A stretch of 9,573 nt of DNA, taken from Bacillota bacterium (GTDB taxonomy: Bacteria; Bacillota; Clostridia; Peptostreptococcales; Anaerovoracaceae). Position numbers and translations under genes: made by a program. Under the pieces are notes generated by a model. It made no database searches. It was not told the DNA's origin and saw nothing but the letters and a program-made list of their open reading frames with translations. The stretch is from positions 1 through 9,573 of the forward strand of contig JAUNBO010000064.1 in the NCBI GenBank assembly GCA_030527065.1, given 5' to 3'. Shown one piece after another: positions 7,417-9,573 of this stretch (positions are counted from its first letter, which is position 1; each line of letters opens with the position of its first letter).

Positions 7417-9210
7417 TCACTCCACCTCCCCGGAAAAGGCGTCTGCGGGGCAGACCTGGCTGCAAAGGGTGCAGCCTGTGCAAAGAACGGGGTCTATGGC
7501 GGCTTTTCCTTCCGAAAGGCTCAGGGCGGGACAGCCCAGCTCCCGGAAGCATCTGCCGCAGCCTGTGCATCTGTCCCTCTCCACCCTCAGGCGGCCTGCC
7601 GGCTTTTCCAGGGCGATGCAGGGGCTTTTGAAGATGAGGGCCCGGACGCCTTTTTCCTCTCCTGCGGCCTTTGCCGCTGCCACGGCGGCTTCCAGGTCCA
7701 GGGGGTCCACGGTGCGGACCCAGCGCAGGCCCAGGCCTTTCAATGCGGCGGCAATGTCCACTGCCGGCGCGGCTTCTCCCATGACGGTCCTGCCGGTGCC
7801 CGGGTGGGACTGGTGCCCGGTCATGGCGGTGGTGGAATTATCCAGGACCACCAGGACCATGTCCGCCTTGTTGCAGATGGCGTTGACCACGCCGGGGATG
7901 CCGGAGGCGAAGAAGGTGGAATCTCCCACAAAGGCGAAGTTGACGGTATCCGGGTCGGCGTGGTACAGGCCCTGGGCCATGGAGATCCCTGCTCCCATGC
8001 AGAGGCAGGTGTCCACCATATTCAGGGGGGCGGCGTTGCCCAGGGTGTAGCAGCCGATGTCGCCGCAGAAGATGGCCTTCCGTCCTTTCATGGCTCTCTT
8101 GACGGCGTAGAAGGAGGCCCGGTGGGGACAGCCGGCGCAGAGCACCGGCGGCCGGGGCGGCGGAGAAGGCATGTCCGGGAAGGAAGGCACGGAAAGGCCG
8201 GTGTCCGTCTTGAATTCCCCGGCCAGGATATTTCCCACTATGAGGGCGCTGAGCTCTCCGGCGTTGGGGACGGAGCCTGTGCGCTTGCCCAGGATCCGGG
8301 CCCGGCTCCCGGTTTTCCCGCAGCGGTAGATGAGGGCGTCCTCTATGACCGGGTCCAGCTCTTCAAAGACCAGCACCTGTTCCGTCTGTTCCAGGAAGCG
8401 GTCCGCCAGCTCCGCCGGGAAGGGATAGGGAGTGGCCACCTTGAACACCGTGAAGGCGCTTTCGCAGCCCCGGATGGCGTCCATCACATAAGCGAAGCTG
8501 TCGCCGCCGCAGGCCACGCCCAGTTTGCCGCTGCCTGTGAGCTGGTTCCGGGGATAAGAGGCAAATACCGAGGCCAGTTCCGTTTCCCGGGCCTCCAGCC
8601 GTTTTTTGCTCTCGAAGGACAGGCGGGGGAAGATGACCCACCGGGGGTCCTTCACAAAGCCCTCCGCCGGCTCCGGCGCTTTCAGGGCCGGGACCTCCAC
8701 GGAGGCGCAGGAATGGCAGATGCGGGTGGTGGAGCGGAACAGGACCGGCGTCCCATAGCGGGCGGAGAGGGCAAAGGCCTCCTGCATCATCTCCAGGGCT
8801 TCCTCCGGGGAGCTGCAATCGAACACCGGCAGCTTGGCGTACTTGCCGAAGTGGCGGGTGTCCTGTTCTGTCTGGGAAGAGATGGGGCCGGGATCGTCGG
8901 CCACATAGACCACCAGGGCGCCCTTGACGCCGATATAGTTGACGCACATCAGCGGGTCCGAGGCCACGTTGAGCCCCACCTGCTTCATGGTGACCAGGGC
9001 CCGGGCCCCTGCCAGGGCGGCTCCTGCCGCCACCTCCAGTGCCGTCTTTTCGTTTACGGACCATTCCACATGGACCCCTCCGGGATTCCGCCGGGCCACG
9101 GTTTCCAGGGTTTCCGTGGAAGGGGTCCCCGGATAGCCGGATACCAGCTGCACCCCGGCGGCCAGGGCCCCCAGGGCGGCGGCCTCGTTGCCCATCAAAA
9201 GTTCTTTCAT
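7417..9210 (-). CDS. iorA: Indolepyruvate:ferredoxin oxidoreductase, alpha subunit
   Basis: This 597-aa catalytic subunit binds thiamine diphosphate and two [4Fe-4S] clusters. The N-terminal pyrimidine-binding domain starts with GNEAAALGALAAGVQLVSGYPGTPSTE (7-33). A middle domain precedes the CAGCPHR motif (358-364). The diphosphate-binding domain has GDIGCYTLG (383-391) and the ThDP motif GDSTFF (429-434) ending at Asn458. The C-terminal ferredoxin-like domain has two cysteine sets, C548/C551/C554/C560 and C577/C580/C583/C587, each closed by C-P. All key residues are present and the length is normal. It oxidises indolepyruvate, phenylpyruvate and hydroxyphenylpyruvate to arylacetyl-CoA, or catalyses the reverse with reduced ferredoxin. 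AGGAGG (9222-9227) lies 11 bases before the ATG, just after the T-box terminator, so expression depends on the leader deciding to read through. Confidence 0.95.
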   Translation of the reverse strand: MKELLMGNEAAALGALAAGVQLVSGYPGTPSTETLETVARRNPGGVHVEWSVNEKTALEVAAGAALAGARALVTMKQVGLNVASDPLMCVNYIGVKGALVVYVADDPGPISSQTEQDTRHFGKYAKLPVFDCSSPEEALEMMQEAFALSARYGTPVLFRSTTRICHSCASVEVPALKAPEPAEGFVKDPRWVIFPRLSFESKKRLEARETELASVFASYPRNQLTGSGKLGVACGGDSFAYVMDAIRGCESAFTVFKVATPYPFPAELADRFLEQTEQVLVFEELDPVIEDALIYRCGKTGSRARILGKRTGSVPNAGELSALIVGNILAGEFKTDTGLSVPSFPDMPSPPPRPPVLCAGCPHRASFYAVKRAMKGRKAIFCGDIGCYTLGNAAPLNMVDTCLCMGAGISMAQGLYHADPDTVNFAFVGDSTFFASGIPGVVNAICNKADMVLVVLDNSTTAMTGHQSHPGTGRTVMGEAAPAVDIAAALKGLGLRWVRTVDPLDLEAAVAAAKAAGEEKGVRALIFKSPCIALEKPAGRLRVERDRCTGCGRCFRELGCPALSLSEGKAAIDPVLCTGCTLCSQVCPADAFSGEVE

Positions 9211-9233
9211 CGCTTCTTTATCCTCCTGCGCTT

Positions 9234-9263
9234 AAAAAAAAATGCCCTTGAAACATCAAGGAC
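9234..9263 (-). terminator. Regulated terminator of the T-box leader
   Basis: On the minus strand GTCCTTGA (9263-9256) pairs with TCAAGGGC (9251-9244) around a TGTT loop, with one G-U pair. An A and nine T (9242-9234) follow. Its 5' arm contains the CCTTG that the antiterminator needs, so the two folds exclude each other. This is the standard transcription-attenuation switch of Gram-positive T-boxes. Confidence 0.92.
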
Positions 9264-9497
9264 AGATAAAACTCTGCGGTACCACCTTGTTTGGCCCAAA
9301 GGCCCTCTCTGTGCGGTGCAGCCACACCGCCGCCCTCTAACGCGGGCAAGCGTCCGGACATACTGGGGAAAGACCCTTTTCCGCCCGGCCCTCCGCAGAC
9401 CATAGCCCATGCCGCAGACTACAGGGCTTCCACCGATCCCCTGCTCTCTGAAAGCGCTGGCATGTATTTCTCTGCATCGACGGTTTTCTTCTCGATT
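9234..9497 (-). promoter_or_regulatory. T-box riboswitch leader controlling iorA-iorB-paaK
   Basis: The minus strand holds a full T-box leader. Stem I pairs GCAGA (9475-9471) with TCTGC (9399-9395), CATGCC (9464-9459) with GGCATG (9413-9408), CAGA with TCTG, and CAGGG (9443-9439) with CCCTG (9426-9422). The tip carries GGTGGAAG and the AGAGAG bulge typical of the class. The specifier loop reads GGGCTATGG, with UAU (9404-9402) the best codon. A hairpin GCGGTG/CACCGC fits Stem III. The antiterminator pairs CAAGG (9289-9285) with CCTTG (9261-9257) and GCAGA (9277-9273) with TCTGT (9266-9262), flanking the bulge TGGTACC (9284-9278). The bulge begins UGGU and would pair with an ACCA tRNA end, so discriminator A. 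Uncharged tRNA would favour readthrough. Stem II is not resolved by eye. Confidence 0.93.
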
Positions 9498-9503
9498 TCC
9501 CTG

Positions 9504-9532
9504 ATTCTAACACGCCGGACCGGGGAAGTCAA
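9504..9532 (-). promoter_or_regulatory. Sigma-A promoter of the T-box/iorA-iorB-paaK operon
   Basis: On the minus strand TTGACT (9532-9527), a 17-bp spacer and TAGAAT (9509-9504) are near-consensus hexamers. Transcription would start close to 9497, a short distance before Stem I of the T-box. A run of six T lies just upstream of the -35 element. Confidence 0.88.
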
Positions 9533-9573
9533 GAAAAAAGCGCCGCCCCGGGCCAGCGCAGGGCAGGCCGGCG

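Noticed and set aside
7297..9405. Plus-strand open frame of about 700 codons opposite iorA and the leader
   Set aside because: It mirrors iorA, whose domains and Fe-S and ThDP motifs are unmistakable on the other strand, and it runs through the T-box. Long antisense frames are expected in G+C-rich genes.
1..9573. CRISPR arrays, tRNA or rRNA genes, insertion sequences, phage or toxin-antitoxin genes
   Set aside because: None seen: no regular repeat-spacer pattern, no tRNA-like fold outside the T-box leader, and no transposase or integrase motif in any frame.

Overview
The window looks like a chromosomal segment from a high-G+C anaerobic Firmicute, probably a gut clostridium of the Oscillospiraceae/Ruminococcaceae type. 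The reasons are strong AGGAGG-type ribosome binding sites, sigma-A promoters with 17-bp spacers, a tRNA-sensing T-box leader, a three-part MacAB/YknXYZ-like ABC exporter with no outer-membrane partner, and a ferredoxin-dependent 2-oxoacid oxidoreductase. G+C was judged by eye, not computed, and the taxonomic guess is inference.

Left part (1-3317, plus strand): an efflux operon. A sigma-A-like promoter (69-97) lies just downstream of three 11-bp-spaced TTAAGA-type direct repeats (31-59), which look like an OmpR/PhoB-family response-regulator site. Behind it come a membrane-anchored HlyD/MacA-like adaptor, a MacB/LolD-type ATPase and a MacB/FtsX-type permease, tightly spaced or overlapping. Together they would form one ATP-driven exporter.

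Middle (3318-5437): a short G+C-rich intergenic stretch with near-identical 17-bp repeats and small hairpins separates the exporter from a convergent minus-strand gene. That gene encodes a secreted or lipid-anchored C-terminal beta-propeller protein of about 680 residues. A strong bidirectional hairpin terminator (5471-5517) sits just upstream of it.

Right part (5585-9532, minus strand): one operon, iorA-iorB-paaK. A consensus-like promoter (9504-9532) drives a leader with a clearly recognisable T-box riboswitch: Stem I, a TGGTACC tRNA-acceptor bulge, and mutually exclusive antiterminator and terminator. Then come both subunits of indolepyruvate:ferredoxin oxidoreductase and a phenylacetate-CoA ligase, translationally coupled. 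The bulge calls for a tRNA with discriminator base A, and the Stem I loop offers UAU (Tyr) as the best specifier.

The most interesting reading is that this operon is biosynthetic. A T-box turns genes on when a tRNA is uncharged, so the cell would make the enzymes when an aromatic amino acid is scarce. PaaK would activate an arylacetate (4-hydroxyphenylacetate, phenylacetate) to its CoA thioester, and IorAB running in reverse would carboxylate it with reduced ferredoxin to the arylpyruvate, ready for transamination to Tyr or Phe. Aryl-acid salvage of this kind is known from methanogens and rumen bacteria; its control by a T-box here is inference from the sequence.
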